NCBI GenBank assembly: GCA_030841035.1 | Contig: JAVEDI010000006.1 | Location: 1-53,749 of the forward strand | Direction of reading: 5' to 3' | DNA length: 53,749 nucleotides | From: Actinomycetota bacterium | Lineage (GTDB): Bacteria; Actinomycetota; Actinomycetes; JACCUZ01 | In this document: positions 53,525 to 53,749 of the stretch, piece by piece | Layout of the letters: every line of letters starts with the position of its first letter | Numbering within the stretch: position 1 is the stretch's first letter | Position numbers and translations under genes: made by a program | The notes under the pieces: model-generated | Database searches by the model: none | Told to the model about the DNA's origin: nothing | Seen by the model: the letters and a program-made list of their open reading frames with translations, nothing else

Positions 53525-53749
53525 CTAGGCGGTGGTGTGGCGGGGCCGGCCGCCGGGGTTGGCGAACGCGCCGAGCTCGCGGGACCGGTCGTGGCGGATC
53601 GGGTGGACCCGCACGACGGCGCCGTCTTTGCTGATCTGCACCGACCCGGCCACGATCGCGACCTGAACCGACTGGCGGGCCCAGCGCATCCCGGCCCGAT
53701 AGGCCGCTCCGGCGAAACTGATGGACCCGCTCGAGTCGACGGTGCGGGT
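53525..53749 (-). CDS. IS481-family transposase, C-terminal part (cut by the window edge)
   Basis: An open frame on the minus strand runs from the window edge to a TAG at 53525-53527, about 74 codons. It reads TVDSSGSISFAGAAYRAGMR, then SVQVAIVAGSVQISKDGAVV, VHPIRHDRSRELGAFANPGG and a basic tail, which is the typical end of integrase-core IS481 transposases. The DDE core is outside the window. It is of a different type from the remnant at 47352. Confidence 0.75.
   Translation of the reverse strand, partial: TRTVDSSGSISFAGAAYRAGMRWARQSVQVAIVAGSVQISKDGAVVRVHPIRHDRSRELGAFANPGGRPRHTTA

Overview
The window is one contiguous piece of a very GC-rich chromosome, almost certainly from an actinomycete (Actinomycetota). 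Three things point there: GTG starts and ATGA/GTGA overlaps are common; the first 7 kb carries the gene order known from Mycobacterium tuberculosis Rv1826-Rv1832 (gcvH, garA, ftsR, a DUF151 nuclease, a second MerR gene, gcvP); and a small basic membrane protein sits between two DUF881 genes. The sequence alone does not fix the genus.

Layout. 1-7083 (minus strand): glycine cleavage genes behind a glycine riboswitch, plus the FtsR/GarA/DUF881 block. 7125-10219: a mannose-1-phosphate guanylyltransferase fused to a degenerate phosphomannomutase, and a CDP-alcohol phosphatidyltransferase. 10383-11354: a sulfotransferase. 11318-22043 (minus): a compact molybdenum/tungsten block with a MoeA fused to a periplasmic-binding-protein-like domain, a second MoeA, a NuoE-NuoF-type formate dehydrogenase subunit, a multi-cluster formate dehydrogenase catalytic subunit, a tungsten-type aldehyde ferredoxin oxidoreductase, and a MobA-MoaD fusion. 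22091-25870 (plus): a cytosolic BtuF-like protein and a secreted beta-propeller/phosphoesterase. 25899-31560 (minus): two GT4 glycosyltransferases, a HAD hydrolase, a GlsB/YeaQ stress membrane protein and a glycogen-debranching-type glucosidase. 31682-34125 (plus): cytochrome bd oxidase cydAB, closed by a perfect 20-bp hairpin. 34211-40776 (minus): a secreted PKD protein, an RsbW-like ATPase, a GAF-GGDEF protein, an AraC regulator and a nitrilase. 40947-46060 (minus): the arabinose operon araB-araD-araA with its LacI-family regulator and two matching operators.

From about 46.3 kb the sequence changes character: an atypical M23 peptidase, an IS481 transposase tail, and a 43-bp 3' fragment of tRNA-Pro(GGG) that looks like an attachment site. 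It is followed by a small phage- or satellite-like integrative element with an AlpA-type excisionase, a RecA/RepA-like ATPase, a DUF2742-like protein and a tyrosine integrase. Both the ATPase and the integrase carry frameshifts, and a second IS481-family element, cut by the window edge, lies directly behind the integrase. Inside this element the same 14-bp palindromic site occurs in both divergent intergenic regions, and in both the rightward gene appears to start at or next to its transcription start.

The most unusual parts are the formate dehydrogenase/AOR/cofactor block, where a carbon redox module seems to be packaged with its own cofactor-insertion machinery, and the compact regulatory design of the integrated element.
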